This document shows, piece after piece, positions 50,201 through 64,000 of a stretch of DNA of 64,000 bases. The first letter of the stretch is position 1. Each line of letters starts with the position of its first letter. Below the pieces are notes generated by a model, which saw only the letters and a program-made list of their open reading frames with translations, was not told the origin of the DNA and ran no database searches. The stretch spans positions 1,416,728-1,480,727 of the forward strand of contig VXBA01002396.1 of NCBI GenBank assembly GCA_013399895.1, given 5' to 3'. A program made the position numbers and the translations under genes. This DNA comes from Serilophus lunatus. Taxonomy: Eukaryota; Chordata; Aves; Passeriformes; Eurylaimidae.

Positions 50201-53200
50201 CTGTTTTGAGATGGCAGTGCATGCTTAGAGCTGCATTCTGGACCAAACCCTTATAGTGTCATCTCTCTTGGTCATTCTCCATTGACCTTGCTAAAACAGG
50301 AGCCCATACCTTGTTTGCCCAGAGGTTATTTTCATGTCATTACTTAGCAGTGATTACAGTTCAAGGAAGAAGTGTTTACAGTGAAGAGGAAGAGATGGGC
50401 TCCCATGCTTCTGATAGCATCTACAGCCAGGTAAGGCACACAATGTGCCAACACAATCCTGTAACTATGGAGCATTCTTACATATATCCACACAGGGACT
50501 GCATTCAAGCATAATTGAAGTTTCAATAAAAGATTATTTTGAAAATACCTTTAACACAGCAGAGAGTGAAACTGCCTTGATCTCTGTGTAGTCTTGAGGA
50601 GGAAGAAGGGAAAAAAAGGGGAAGACATTTTCCTGTCCTGTAATAGATTTGATTCAGCTTAAGGGGATAGATACTGATGTATCTTTTGCTGCAAACTTTC
50701 TTTACTTTGTAATGGTCCCTGTGCATTTGTATCACTATAGAACAGCCTTGTTTGACATAAATACCACAATTAAATATTTAGCCATCTTGGTACAGGCAAG
50801 ATGAGTGACCCATCAAAGGTCATGCAGGAAGTACAAAACAGAGCAGAGCTCAGATCTTTGATTTTCAATAGGCACTCTTCCATATAGGTGAAGCTGTTGA
50901 ATGATTATACCTCAAAGTTCAAGGAACTCTACTTTCCAGAAGTGCCAAATGAGCAGACAGAGTAATTGGAGAAAGTTGCATGGCCTGGGATAACTGTCTT
51001 TTTTAATACTAAATAGCATGAAGGAAAAGAATAAAAAATAAAATCAAAGAAATATGTTTATAGCAACACCATTAATTTTCTATCGTTGCAGGGCTGGACT
51101 TAAGGGAAGATGAATTTAGTAGCACTTGTACGTAGACAAAACGGAGATCAGAGTAAACTCAGCCACACCATCAGCCTCAACTGATAAAAACTGCTTCCTG
51201 TGTTAGAAGGAGCAGCAAAACAAGAGAAACTGTAAAATCCTAGTGGTGCTTTAAAAACAATTTAATCTTTCAAAAGATGTCATAAATAAAAGGTTTCTTT
51301 GTGAGAAAAGATCTGGAAAAACAATAAACCAGCATATCACAAAACAATTAGCTCCTGCATTGTCATTCCTAAAAAGGTGAATGTGTCAGACATTATAGGA
51401 ACAAGGCAAATGTGCTTGACTAAGACTGTTCAGGGAGCTCACACTAACTTTACCAGCAGCCACAGATATGCACACGTGAGCACATCCATCTGCAAATGCA
51501 GGGAATAAGCAATGAAGAGATTGATATAATTAGTTGGCTCATGAAAAACAAGGAAAATACACCAACACTTGTGCAAATGCAAGAGACAGAGCAGCTTTCT
51601 AGTATAAAAAGAGAGCGACAAAAAATAAACTATGCAAATGATATGAACATTGAAACATCAATAAACCAGTGAGACAAGCAGAGTATCTGTACAAACCCAA
51701 ATGACTTTTCATACCTGGGTCATTCTTTGAAATATAGCTCCAAGTTACTCAAACATTGATACTTGGAAAATGAGCTATTCAGTTTCAAGGTACATTGGTA
51801 CAATGGTACCCGGAAAAAAAGAACAGTTCTTTACTGGAGCCAGATAACCAAAGATAGTAGAGATCTAATGAACTAGTTATAGGTATCTGGTATTTTTAAT
51901 TTCAAAAGATTAAGCAGCAAAAATTTCTTATGCAATGATGTTGACTCAAGAATGGGCAAAGCTGAACAGAGAGATAAAATTGCTATGATTTTTAAAGAGG
52001 TCTGCAAAAAGCAAAGAATATGGGCAATAAAGTGTACTCAGATAAAAGAACATTTTGAATAGTTCTTGGTAAAAGTAACCTGTCACAATGTCTGATACTG
52101 TAGCTGGGAGTACAGTGTCAGCACTACTCCAGCTCACAAAGACAGAAGAGAGACACTTGACAAAAAGCAAACTAAAGCATTCTGAGAACTGTGGGGTCAT
52201 GTAAGGATCTAACTGTTTTTGGGGAAAAGGACAGACTTACACCCCATGAGGACATGAATATATATAGTCAGTACAAGCATGAGAAAAATCACAATGACAA
52301 AAGATTGTGAAATATTGGAGGGAGCACTCAAACCAGAACTACAGTGTCAGGACCAACTACCAGGGACTTCCTGCAGTTCCTGGAGACATGCACTCTTGCC
52401 ACAAGTAACTTCCTTGGAAAACTACATGGTAATAAAACATGAAAGAGCTACTGTTCTAAACTGAGAGGAAAATATTCTCTGTTGCTAAGGGAAGTCAAGG
52501 CTTAGTTAACTCATCACTTTTTTCATAGCAGATACACATATATATGAATACAGAATATGCCTTATGATGCACATTCATGGAATGATTGCTATATGAATTG
52601 ATTAACTCCTTTCATAGATACGGTCTTTGTATTTAGTCTTTCTATTTACGTTCTAGTAACTGCCATTCTTGATTAGTGTGGGGAGATGTTCCTTCTCTAC
52701 CTTTGGGCAAAGCCTGGGTTTTAGCAACCGAGCATATGGTTTGGTGATAGCTGATCTGGGTTATCTTCTCACTTCTTATGCAGGGAGCATTTAGCCACTG
52801 GGCTGTTCTTACCGATGTCCCTTCTTTACCTCAGTCTTCATAGATACAGACAAGAATTCTGCATTTTGCAAATATGACAGCTCTAGGTAACGATTTACTT
52901 CTTTCAGGGATAACAAAGTATCATCTGGTGTAGTGAAAAATTCAATGCACTGGTACTGTGATAACTCTACTAATATTTTTGGTTGATAGTCCTAGATATT
53001 TACTTCGAGGCAAAATGCACAGACATCATAAATATAAGTACAATGTAATGGCAATACTTGCCTTCTCCCTCCGTGGTACTGAAGAGTTTGAGGCTTAATA
53101 TAGTGATGTGCTTGCTCCATGGACAGTATTAGATAGACAGATGGTACACTATTCTCACTGGGTAATCATATAACCCATATTTCCATAGACATACATAGAC

Positions 53201-54423
53201 AAACATGCATCACCTACTGCCTGGTAGTCAGCATGTGAATACAAAAGGTTAACTTGTTAGGCATGCCCTGGTAATTGGAGAATTTTCAAGTGTTTTCTGC
53301 ACCGCTGAGCATATTGGTGCATGCTGATTATTTTCTAGGGTCTTAAAATATATCTTTCTCTTATTCTTAATAACTCTTGCTGGAATAGACAAATATATCA
53401 GAAACTGATGTGCATTCCAAAAAGACTTCCTTCTCTCTTACAGTTTACTCAACTTGGAGTCATTTTCCCCTCATGCATTGTAGTTCCTGACTTAATTAGT
53501 GACATATCCTAAAAATGAGGTCCGGTTTTCAGGAGAATTGCTACATTTCCTTCGAGGCTCCTTCTAATATACAGACTCCTGTTTTAAGTGTTCTAGTTTG
53601 TTCTTTGTTGCTCTTTATTTTTGTTTTGCATTAAAAAGTTCAATTCATTTTGTAAGTCACTCTCAACAGTGGCTGTGGTGATAACACTATTTGGTTTAAG
53701 CATCTTTTTCCATTTAACTTTGCCAGGATTATACAACTTTCTATCCCAAATGTGCAAGCTCTGTAGCAGTTGTTTTGATGCCTTTGTAGCTAAGCTTACC
53801 TCAATGTGATTTCTATATCTTTGTTTCTGAAATGTTGCCTTCATTAAACTTTTGCTTAGTTAGATAAAATATGAAACAAGCATTGCAGAGGAGCATAGGG
53901 AAACCCATTGCATAAACAGGCAGTATCTTATGCAGATATAAAAAACCTCTTTGTCTGGGAATTCCTCAGATATATGAAGAAAAAAAACCTCTGCAGTTTC
54001 TCTCCACGCACACTCTGTTGGTTTTACAGGGGGTTCTTCAAATAAAAAATCAAATTTTAATACTGGGTTATTATCCAGGAATATGCTCCCAGGGCTCTAC
54101 ATAAAGGTTTTCCTTAATTCCCACTTCTCTGAAATAGTCTTGTTATACAAGCCTCAAAAATGTTCAAACAGAGCACTGCAAAGACTTGGTGAGGCATATT
54201 ATCTTTGATTTTTTATGTTGCCCTGTGTACGAGTTTATCTAATAGATGGTGATTTCAGAAGCCTGGATCCGTCACAGTTGTTAACATCCACAGAGGTTTG
54301 CAGAATCTTTCCTTTCATGTCCATCAGCTTGTCCTGAGACAGCAGTTTCCAAATTGATCCAAAGCAGCTATTTCTGGACTGACTGTAAGGAATAGTTGAA
54401 TAATGATGATCACGCAGAAATAA
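47259..54423. other. Long intergenic stretch, no gene seen
   Basis: AT-rich DNA with purine-rich patches. Open frames are all short and motif-free. No gene, RNA or clear transposon was recognised. Confidence 0.55.
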
Positions 54424-54490
54424 ATTATTGTTATTGTTGTTATTATTGTTGTTGTTGCTGTCATTGTCGGTTTTGTTGTCGTTGTCATTG
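54424..54490. repeat. Imperfect ATT/GTT/GTC trinucleotide tract
   Basis: About 67 bp built from ATT, GTT, GCT, CATTGTC and GTTGTC units, all in a 3-bp register. On the minus strand it gives a Thr-rich open frame (54324-54530) that is an artefact of the repeat. Confidence 0.9.
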
Positions 54491-57152
54491 TAGATATTTT
54501 CTGCGTGTTCATGTCTTTTCTATGGCTCACTATGATGTAAGGAAAAGACCTGATTCCTAATAAAAAAGAAAAAAAGTCATACTTATTTTTCTATGTTCTG
54601 ATTCAGATTCTGTGCCCCATTTTACTCAACCTTGTCAGGGTCCTGACCACAACAATAAGTGTATTGAACAATACAAAAAAAGTTTGAATGCTGAGAGCTG
54701 TAACAGTTGATTAACTATTACAATCTTCAGTTCTTATGTTCATCAAAAATTTTGTACTATAAGTTTGGGAGCCATTCAAAGTTTCAACATTTTGCTGGCT
54801 AATGAGAGCTTTTTATGGTTGTATGGTTGTGTGTATGTGATGATATGGACCAAAGAAAATTATCAGCCTTATTAATGACTCTGAGTCACATCTGTATTCT
54901 GCAGCACACAGCTCTCATTCTCTGTTTGTCTTTTGTAGGAAAGTATTTTAACTCCTACTGGAATTCCTACTATGAAATCACTTTTGGAGAAGCAGAGAAA
55001 CTGATACTGATGCAGAGACTAATGCATCTGCCTTAAGGCTATTCTTTGTTTTTCTTTTTTTTTTTTAGCACACCAGCCTGGCCTAACAAAAGCAAATAGG
55101 ATGTTAGAAAAGGTAAATGGTTTCTTCATACTTTTGTATTCATAAAAAACTACCGAAAGATCAAACTCCTCCAAGTATCAGCATGTAAACTAGTTGCCAG
55201 CTACCTGGCACTAAAACCAAGCCTTCTTGTTGAGACTTGATTTCTTCAACATTCTTTTGCAACCTCCAGTATTAATTGGTGCTCAAGATACATGCTGAAC
55301 TAACTGGATTTTATATTTGTTTCCATGAGCAAAGCCTCTATCTTCAATAAATTATTTAGTCCTTTGTTTGAAAGGATGATCATTAATACTGATTCTTGCT
55401 AAGCTTCTACATATATAAACCATGGATATATACAACTGCAATTACCTCCATTTTTCTTGATGGAGTATAGAGAGATCTATTGAGACATGACAGTGTGTGC
55501 ATGTTGTAAATAATTCAAGAGCAAAAGAAGCTGTGTGAGCCTTCAGAATAAATATTGCACATCACCTAAAGTCAGATAGACATTTGATTTACTTCCTTAA
55601 AATTCCTCAGGTACTAAAAGAGATATGGCTGAGAAGTTTAAAAGTACAGTTGAGCTAAAATGTTTTCTCTTCCTCCCTCAAAGTCTGCTTCTCAGTAAAG
55701 TCTGAGCCTTTACTTGCTAAATTGCATTAGATTTTTTAAAGTGTGATGATGCCTTAGTACCTTTTAGCTCAATAGAGAAATCATGAGCATTCATACTTGA
55801 CAAAAATTTTATTAAGGCAAAGAAAAAATTGTCAGCATGTTGGATTCTGCTGTAATGGTTTATGGTTGTGGCTTTTTTAACAGCATAAAAGTAAGAAAAA
55901 TAGCAGTTAGGATACTTACCTGTTGTAAGTTAGCATTTGAAAATTACAATCACTTTGTTGAGTGAACCAATGCTCAGTGTCTTTTGCTCATAAGTAACTC
56001 AATGTAATCCCCTCCACAAAGCCCTGAGCCAGTGGCACTGTCTCGGGGCCAGCAAAATGCAGTCTAGATTTCATGTAACTCTAGTCATTAATTGGTTCAT
56101 CTGGCTGTTCAAATGCAGGAACAAGTATCAGGCCATGGACATGATTATAATTTTGTGTGTGACTTTTAAGATTTCTGGATGACTGGCTTACTCAGAGACC
56201 TGAAGATGAGCTGAAAGATTTTTTTTAGTTAGCACTTGGTCTAGGGTTCATCAGAGTCAATGAACAGCAGAGAAAAGCAGAAAGGTAATGATATTTTTTA
56301 AATGAGATATTAAGTGAGTCTTCATTCAGGGAGAGTACTTGATGCAAACATTAAGGAAAGAGTAGTGATATATATGTTTGTTAGATTCCTAACCCCCACA
56401 AACTGTGTACCAGTGCAAATCCTGAAAGCTGGGGATTGCTGCGTTCCCACCTCAAACAAGTGGTGTAACAGGATGTCTGCCATGGCAGCTAACACAGCCA
56501 TGGCACATGGCACAGTAGGCTGCGCCAGGCATAGAGGAAAAGCAGGAGAAAACGAAAGCAGGAGGCAGCCTCCTTCTGGAAGCTTCTGTTCTATTCTAGG
56601 GGGACAAAACCAACTAAAACAAAGCTGTGCCCTTTCACTCGATTTTCTTGGCAAAGTCACAGCTAAGCCGCTGGAGATTTTGTGGTTTTGCTTTGCATAT
56701 AATAAAAAATTCATTAATTAAAGTTAATTTAAAACTGAAAACAAATTTTCAGGCTAGACAAATATCCCAGAATCTTTGTCTTTTTTTTTTTTTTTTTGGT
56801 AAAATTAATTTGTTGGAGGTTATAAGGCTAAAATAGGAAATAGAGTTCAGTTACACAATAGCTTGATATGAAATGTTCACCTCAATGATCTGATTTATTT
56901 CCAGCCTATCAACCATCTTGATAGTTTGGGCAGGAAAATTGTGATAGATTTCCAACCAAGAGGAAAACAAATTGCATAAAACACAGCCCTCCTCTCTTCC
57001 TTCGCACAGTCAATGCCAACAGCATCACCAATTCTGTGAAACTCCATCAGTCACAAGGCTAAATGAGACTTTTTCAAATGATTGTGAAATGGACAGCAGA
57101 TCAGTTTTCTCCCAATAAACATTTATTTAGCCATACAGTTATGCTATTGTTT

Positions 57153-57166
57153 TGTGTGTGTGTGTG
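57153..57166. repeat. (TG)7 microsatellite
   Basis: Seven uninterrupted TG units. Confidence 0.9.
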
Positions 57167-60100
57167 CATAGAAAGAATTGTATAAATTATCTTTTCTCAA
57201 AAGCTGTGGAGTGATTATATTTTATGATGACCATTACAACCCATCTGATGCCCTGATGCTCTGCCAGCCAGTTGTGAATTGGCATGGTTGTTTCCTTCCA
57301 TGTGCTCCCCAGCCAGCTGGGTATTGGTAGGATCTGCTCCTCAGGGTTTGCTGGTAGCAAGGTCTTGCCAGTGCTCTAAGCCTCAGTAGACCAATCCTCT
57401 CATGCTCCCCTCATAGCTGACTTAGGTTGTGGGCTATGTGGATACCTCATTTACCATCTGACCTTCTGTGCAACCCTCCAGGAGGAAGGCACTCTGAGTG
57501 CAGGGTTAAATCAGTGTTTCAGGCTCATGGGATCTGGTCTGCCCTCCTTGATCCCAAGGCTTTCCTAATGTGCAGTGGCAGCTGTTTACCTGCAGAGTAG
57601 ACTGCCAAGTCTCTGAGCTTCCATCCCCTTGTGGATCCCTGTGAAGAAGAAAACCTTCGTTCCAAGGAGAAAGACTTTGGAGGGATTGAAAGTCAGTAAA
57701 AGCTCTCAGTTGGTCCCAAGGGTGACCTTTTGCGCAGGTTCTGGGCACCTTTCTGGGAAGGGCAGCTGTGGAGTGGATACTGTAGGCCAGCCTGAGTACC
57801 AATGGACAGGTGCTCAGTCTACAAGTCAAACCAGAGCTGTTGGTTTGCTAGAGATGTATCCCACTCTTCAGTCTGCAACTATAAAATTTTTCTAGTGGCC
57901 ACTGATAGTAGGAATAATTATTTTTTAATCATCTAGATGAAACCTAGATGATTTCCAGCACTCGGGAGAGATTTTAGATATCTCCCAGGACACTTCCTTT
58001 GCCCTTGAGTGAAAGTATGATAGTTTTAAATGTGATATAAAGTCTTATGAAGAGCAAATAAAGCCCAAATCTCTAATGCTCTGTTTCTGAATCTGTTCTG
58101 AACAGAACATTTTTTAGTGGCATTTTAAATGTTTTAAGTGTGTGGTCAATTTGCTGATACCTGAAGTGAATATGATATTCATTACAGAGGTTTATTTGAG
58201 CTTTTCTTGCCCAGAACATAGTCGAAACATTGGATTTTCCTTTGTTACCTTCGCTACAGACAACACATATTTCAGTAAAGCTAAGGCTGAATAAAGTTGC
58301 AGGAAAACATTTTATTATGTGAGCACAGACAAAAGCCATGAGTTGTTCCTTCCTATGCTTGAGAGAGGTAATTATGGTATTTCAGGATATATAGTGACAG
58401 ATGGACAAAGGTATGATTTTATATTTATCCACAAGTATAACTTAATAGCCACTTCTGAGCAGAATGGCTCTGTGTATTCATTTGCATAATAGGAAAGGGC
58501 TTGCCATATCTAGCTGCATTTTTACTTCCAGTAATGCTAATCTCCTTTTTCTCATAGCCTGATTAAACTTTGCAAGTATCTTGGATCACAACTCTCCTAC
58601 CCTCAGAGCTCACTGCTATCAGTAGGGATTGATTTGTTTGAGGAAGATGGTGTTGTTGACCCCTAACAGTACCATTTCAGCTGCTTGACCTTGCTGATAA
58701 GTATCTCTGGTGGTCTTTTCCAAAGGGTGGTGCTACCTCTTGTGTCAGAAAGGACTTCAGCTACCAAAAAGTTTGCACAGGGAAGTTTTATTTTCTTATC
58801 ACAGACAAAAAGGTGGCCTCTTGTCACTTATAAGCAATAATTTCCCAGCAACAGATCAATTAATTATCTATTTTTTAATTTCAAGTTACCCCAAAGCATG
58901 TCTCTGGATTTACTGATAGATGACTTACTTTTATGTTTAGCTGCCTCCTCACTCCATTGTTTCCATGGTAACACCTCTGAAACATTGCTTCTTTCTGAGA
59001 AGATGAAATGTAAAGTGGCTGGAACATTTGAGTGTTTAAATATTTAAATGAAAACAACAGAAAATTGGTGGACTGAGTCAGACGTGACAGGTAGGTGACA
59101 CCCAAAATAGCTGCTATTAAATTGGACTGTGGGGTAGCACTACCTTAGCTGTTCACCTACCACAAGCTGAAAAGAACAGCCAGCTGAGAAGACCTCTACT
59201 GAAGCTGGGCTATCCTGGTCCTGAGGGACAGCTGAGCACACTAAGGATCAAGGCTAGCTAAAAGTACCTGCTTCTAACCTCTGCAAGGAGTTAATAATAG
59301 CAAAAAAGTTAATTTGCAGTAGTGCTGTATTTATTTGCCAGTGATGAACATTTCTTGTTAAAATTGGCAGTAACTACAAATTTTCTTTGTATTTTACTGT
59401 GGAGTCTATTAGGAAGTTAAAATGAAAATACTGTAAAAAGTCTTCCTGCCAATGCTTGAAAATATGCCAATGTTTGATTTGACCATGTCTTTTCATTAAT
59501 GGTACTGAATATGAATTATCTGGGGTTGAAGGAGGCCATGCTGCAGATGTGGCCATTCTTGTAGACCTAAAGGTAGCTTTCAGGGAGGACATTCTTCTCA
59601 AAATACTGCAGCTACAGTGATATCTCTCTCCTGCTACACCAACACTTTTCAAATTCCAGTAGAAGACTTGATCCTCAAAGTGGATGTAGTGGTGATCATT
59701 TCCCCAGGCTAGTTTGTTTCACTCACCCTCCTGATCCTCTTTGATAAAGGTTCCCTTTGTCCGCTCCCACAGATGACTGTGATTACCCTACTTTCTTAGA
59801 ACCATCTCTTCTTCTTGCGTACCAAAGCTCTCCTTTCCTTCTCTTAAATGCCTCCTTAGAGAAGTACCTTTCCCCTCATTGTTCTGAACCCAGACTCTGA
59901 ACCAGACTTCTCTGTTCTCCTCTCTCTTGTCTGAACATAATGAGGAGCTTATTAACTCTCCTGTTCCCTCTCACTTGGTTTTTCTGATTGCCATTTCCTC
60001 TAGACTGTCATTTTACATTTTTTTATACAATGAATTTATCTTCCCAGGGCAATGTTGTTTTTTTCCTACTGTCTATAAAAGAACCTGATTTCTACTAATA

Positions 60101-62856
60101 TTACAGAAATAAATGGTATGAATATTCTCCAATTGACAGTTAAAATTCTACTTAGCTTTAACATTATAGGTTTTCAATAGAATAATCTTTTGTTTTTGAA
60201 AGTCTGTGGTCAGATGAGGGGGAAAATTCCCAGAACTCCCCAAGCTGTGCTCACCAACAGTGTTAAAAAAAGATGCCAGCCAAAGTAGGAGGTGTAAATT
60301 TTCTTTACGTTATTCACCATCATTTTATTTTAAAAGCTTTGATAGGCAGTCAAACAGCAATTTCAGTATAAAAATGGATATTAGGTTTCAGAGCAAGCCC
60401 ACTCAACATTAGGAAGAGTTAATGCTGCCTTAGGAAAATGGAATGAACGGGATGACCTTTCCAGGATCCTTCAAGCATATGTTCTACAAGACTTTGAATA
60501 AAGACAGTTCTCACCTTTTCATTATTGTGGTTTCAAGGACATCAGTTGCCAGGACATACATTCCTGCACTTGCTTGTATAGTGTTTGGAGTCTGCAGCCG
60601 TTTTTTTCCAGTCACTAAGGATGAATAATTGCCCTTCTTCTCTTCCTAATCTAATGAGAGAAAGGAGCTGCCCTGTTGGATCTCTCTTAGATACCCCAAC
60701 AGGACTTCCACTGAACCTCTTCAGCCTTCACGCTTTCAAGCACTGACATCATCTGAGGCTTTTTTTGTGTGTGAATTCTCCACAGCTTCCTCCTGTGTAT
60801 TCATAAGATCACAGCGGCCTGTGGTTTGGGCTAATAACACATAGCTGTTGAAAATTTTTCTCACTGTAATGAATCAATTCTTGCTTAGTTAATGATCCTT
60901 CTCATTCTGAGGGACTAGCACAGGGTTTTGGAAACAGATCCCAGTAGGTATGAAAGCTGAACAAAAGTGTGGTTGATTGAGGCGTGTGAAGATATCTCCT
61001 CAGTAGCTGTTTTGAATTTCACTTATTTCACAGACATACAAGAACTTTCCAAAAGAAAACAAATGGAGATCATTTTATGGAACCAAATCTAGTTTCTTTA
61101 TCTGGGAGAGGAATGAGATTATGGAGACCAAACAAACGTGTTGTATAGTGATGGAAAAAAGTGCTGCGGTTAACCTGAAGAGTTTTGACCAGCCCCAATC
61201 CCTTGTGTTTAAGATGATGTCAGCTAATCTCATTCTCCACAGTTAAAGGTAAGCACAGTCAAATTTCCCAGATCCTCTGAGAAAAGGGCCTAGAATCAAT
61301 AGTAAGCTCAAACCTATGTGTAGATTTGAAGAGGAGGAAGGAATTTTGTTTACAGAGAGAGGAACAAATGAAAAATTTGCACTGGGTCTAGAAGATCAAG
61401 AGGTGAGGAACAAAGTTATTCGTAGCAAAAAGAGGGAAAGTATAGGGGAAGCAGAGAACTAGGCAGAACAGGAAGTGACTGTGACAGCAGAGAGAAATAG
61501 AAAATCTGGCAAAATGAAAACAGGGTAAAATCAATCGACACTGGGATTCAGTGGCAATAACAAACTCGAGAAACTGAGAAAGTCAGAATGATACATTTGT
61601 AGGGGAGGATATGCTGTGTAATAGTCCCTGTTGTGTTTAACCCCCATTTCAGTACGGCTTTATGCATGTGCAGGAGTTTTTCCAATCTAGCAAGCGTTTA
61701 AGCAAATGCCTATATCCCTGAGAAACTCAGTGGGCATTAAATATAGATGCTGTGATGAATTTGGAGGGCTAAGACAATACTGATTTAAGGGGGGGTAAAT
61801 ATTTGTTATTCTAACAAACTTTTTTTTTTTTAGGTAATGTTGATTAAAACCTTACAGGCAGAAGAACATATTGAATACTACTGGTATGCATAATGTCTCA
61901 TTCTGTCCTGCAAGAAGATATTTTGGTGGACTTAGAAAAATGAATAGAGCCAATGTACCTAAACTAAAATGTGTTAAAAGCACATGTGGGACATCAGGAG
62001 CAAACTGATCTTATTTTCTTGTAGCTTAATGGAGATCATATTAAATGCCTACATCTGGTTGGTACCTTTTTACTGTATGGCAGGAAGATTATATGCATCA
62101 GCTTGACCTCCTTCCTGGGCTTACGTGAGGTTGTTTATGCTATGTGGGATATGAGGAATTGTTTCTTGTAACATCTCTGCATACATCTGTATGGGAGATT
62201 CCCATCATTTTTGACTGACTGTTGTTACACTCCCAAGGAGGGTCTTGGTGAGTGTGTGGCTCCTAGCTAAGTGTTGAATGTAGGGAGTAATCACTGGTGC
62301 TCATCAGAAATACAAATTAGCATTATCCAAGATTATTAAAGAGAAATCAGCAGCAGGAAGACTGCAAAACATAAAACACAAGGGAAGAGTTGGATAGGTT
62401 GAAAGAAAATGTGGTTCCATATTATAGTGTGAGACTGACTTCTTCTTCATAGCTTTTAAATTTTGGTTCATGGTTCAGATATTTACAGCCTTGGAAATAA
62501 AACAAGGGTCTGAACTAAACTACAGAAATAACTTTCTATTAAGAAAAACTTTTGCCTTTGAAGAATGCAAAACTGATGATAATACAGCTGACAATTATCT
62601 GCTAGAACTGGAAAATGGATGTGAGATAAAAATCTGAGAATGCATGGAAAGACATTGAGGACTGAATACAAGGGGGAGTCCTGGGTACAACTGGTACAGT
62701 TGGAGCTTCTCTGTAAATACAGTGATCTCAGTTTAGGGTTTATCCATCAAAGAGACTCTGTCAAACCCTCAGCACTGATGCCACCAACGGATCTGCTTTC
62801 TAAACTTCAGTTATGGTTCAGCAAAGCACCTTTGACCAGCCCTTAAAGAACCATGA

Positions 62857-62872
62857 GGGTATATATATACCC
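62857..62872. repeat. 16-bp perfect palindrome
   Basis: GGGTATATATATACCC is fully self-complementary, with a TA5 core inside GGG/CCC arms. Confidence 0.85.
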
Positions 62873-64000
62873 CTAAGGAGGTATGGTGGCCTGAATCACA
62901 GTTCAACATTTAACTGCTGAAGTGCTAATATTTGGTATAAGTTCTGCAAGCTTGTACTGTTGAGTCATATTTGTGCGTCCTCCTTTTCCAGGGACTGTGT
63001 CCTAAATAAGCACTGGATTGCTTCCTTCTTGACAGTCAGGTGATTTTAGACAGCACAAACCTAAGTTTCTCTCCATGGCTCCCTCATATCAACTACCTAG
63101 ACCAAATCACCAAGGCAGGATCCCAAACTTTTCTCTCAGTTGAAATTTTATGGCTTATGGGAGATTTTCTGGTCTGTTTTAAGGGAACATTGTTGGCTTT
63201 TCTTTGATACTATTTCTTGACCTTGCAGACAGGACAGGGGTATTGATATGGGGATGATATCAGTTGGGAAAACTGGACTTGAATAGGCTCTGAGAGTTGG
63301 TTGGGTGCCTGTCACAAACAATCACTTCCTAATTGTCCAAGCTTCTCAGCTGATGCACTCTCAGCTCTTCCGTGCTGGAACAGTTATCATGGCCAACTAA
63401 TGTGGCCTCAGTTCCCAGTTACCCTGCTGTGCTGCTGCTGTTTCTGCTCCTTTTAGGGGATGCCATAGAGAATTAACACAAACATACTTCTCCTTCAACT
63501 CTCAGCAGCATCAATATTTTCTTCTCAGATGAGCTGCTTTCATGGATCTCCTGTGAGAAGCTTCCCTAATTCAAAGCCTTTGGCTGTTACTCAGTTCAAG
63601 ATACTAATTGTGCTTGAGATGAAAAACAAGCAAATTTGGCAGTGCTAGATGAAACTAGCATTAGTATGTGCTTCTAGTGAGACATTCTGGTGTACCACAT
63701 ACACAAAAGTGAAATGATCACAATAATAAACACAGTAATAAGAAAGAATTGTTTCTTGCTTTTAGCTTAAAGACAAAGCTATTTAAGACAAGGCTATTTA
63801 ATATTTTCTTCCTTTACACTTTGTTTTCATGGTATTTCCCAAATACCTTTAATTTTCAAATTGTGATTCTTTCAGAATTCCTAGACTTAATCTGGAAAAC
63901 AGTTTGTTCTGGTTACAGAGGAAATATAGAACATCCAAGAACCAAACCACTCACTGTGAAGGCATCACTCAAAAAGATTTGTGTGTCTTTTTTTTTTTTT

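Larger units (their letters stand above)
54491..64000. other. Long intergenic stretch to window end, no gene seen
   Basis: AT-rich DNA with a T17 run (56781-56797), a (TG)7 run (57153-57166), a T12 run (61820-61831), a 16-bp palindrome (62857-62872) and a T13 run at the very end. A 135-codon plus frame (56314-56721) overlaps a 130-codon minus frame; neither has a recognisable motif. A 44-nt exon-like segment at 55069-55112 is discussed in the findings. No SLC24A4 exon or CpG island was seen. Confidence 0.55.

Noticed and set aside
54324..54530. Thr-rich open frame, minus strand
   Set aside because: Produced by the trinucleotide tract at 54424-54490, not a gene.
56314..56721. Overlapping 135-codon (+) and 130-codon (-) open frames
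   Set aside because: Mirror-image open frames without any domain or codon preference. No splice or promoter signals were recognised.
57506..57829. 107-codon open frame, minus strand
   Set aside because: Overlaps an 88-codon plus frame and has no motif. Likely chance.

Overview
This is a window from an animal nuclear genome, almost certainly a bird. The evidence is spliced coding exons with GT/AG boundaries, several truncated CR1 LINEs that keep the avian 3' octamer tail (ATTCTRTG repeats), and three solo LTRs, two of which match an ERVL-type family common in birds. CpG is scarce, there are no bacterial-style genes, and long stretches have no coding capacity. A single N at 43428 points to a draft assembly. 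The species cannot be fixed from the sequence alone.

Region 1 (1-1985): the 3' end of CPSF2 on the plus strand. CPSF2 encodes the 100-kDa subunit (CPSF100) of the cleavage and polyadenylation specificity factor. The last three coding exons (70-369, 1295-1429, 1533-1625) give the final 175 residues. A 3' UTR follows, with a canonical AATAAA at 1966-1971 and a GT/T-rich stretch just downstream.

Region 2 (about 1986-64000): about 62 kb in which I can support no gene, on either strand. In other vertebrates the gene downstream of CPSF2 on the same strand is SLC24A4. I found no SLC24A4 exon and no CpG-island promoter, so this is best read as the CPSF2-SLC24A4 intergenic spacer. The recognisable contents are transposon fossils: CR1 fragments at 5652-6248 (-), 24955-25120 (+), 33729-34525 (+, split), 37447-37663 (-), 41162-41555 (+), 42104-43843 (+, split) and 47075-47258 (+), and solo LTRs at 4899-5310, 33937-34364 and 42971-43738. 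Two of the LTRs are nested inside CR1 copies. There is also a trinucleotide-rich tract (54424-54490), a poly-A tract behind an AATAAA (39813-39842), and short hairpins and palindromes.

The clearest oddity is a 213-bp near-perfect tandem duplication flanking the single N inside the third LTR. It looks like a false duplication at an assembly join. I did not find a new multi-gene system here. The remaining findings concern transposon nesting, inverted repeats and weak exon-like or conserved-looking islands, and most are rated low.
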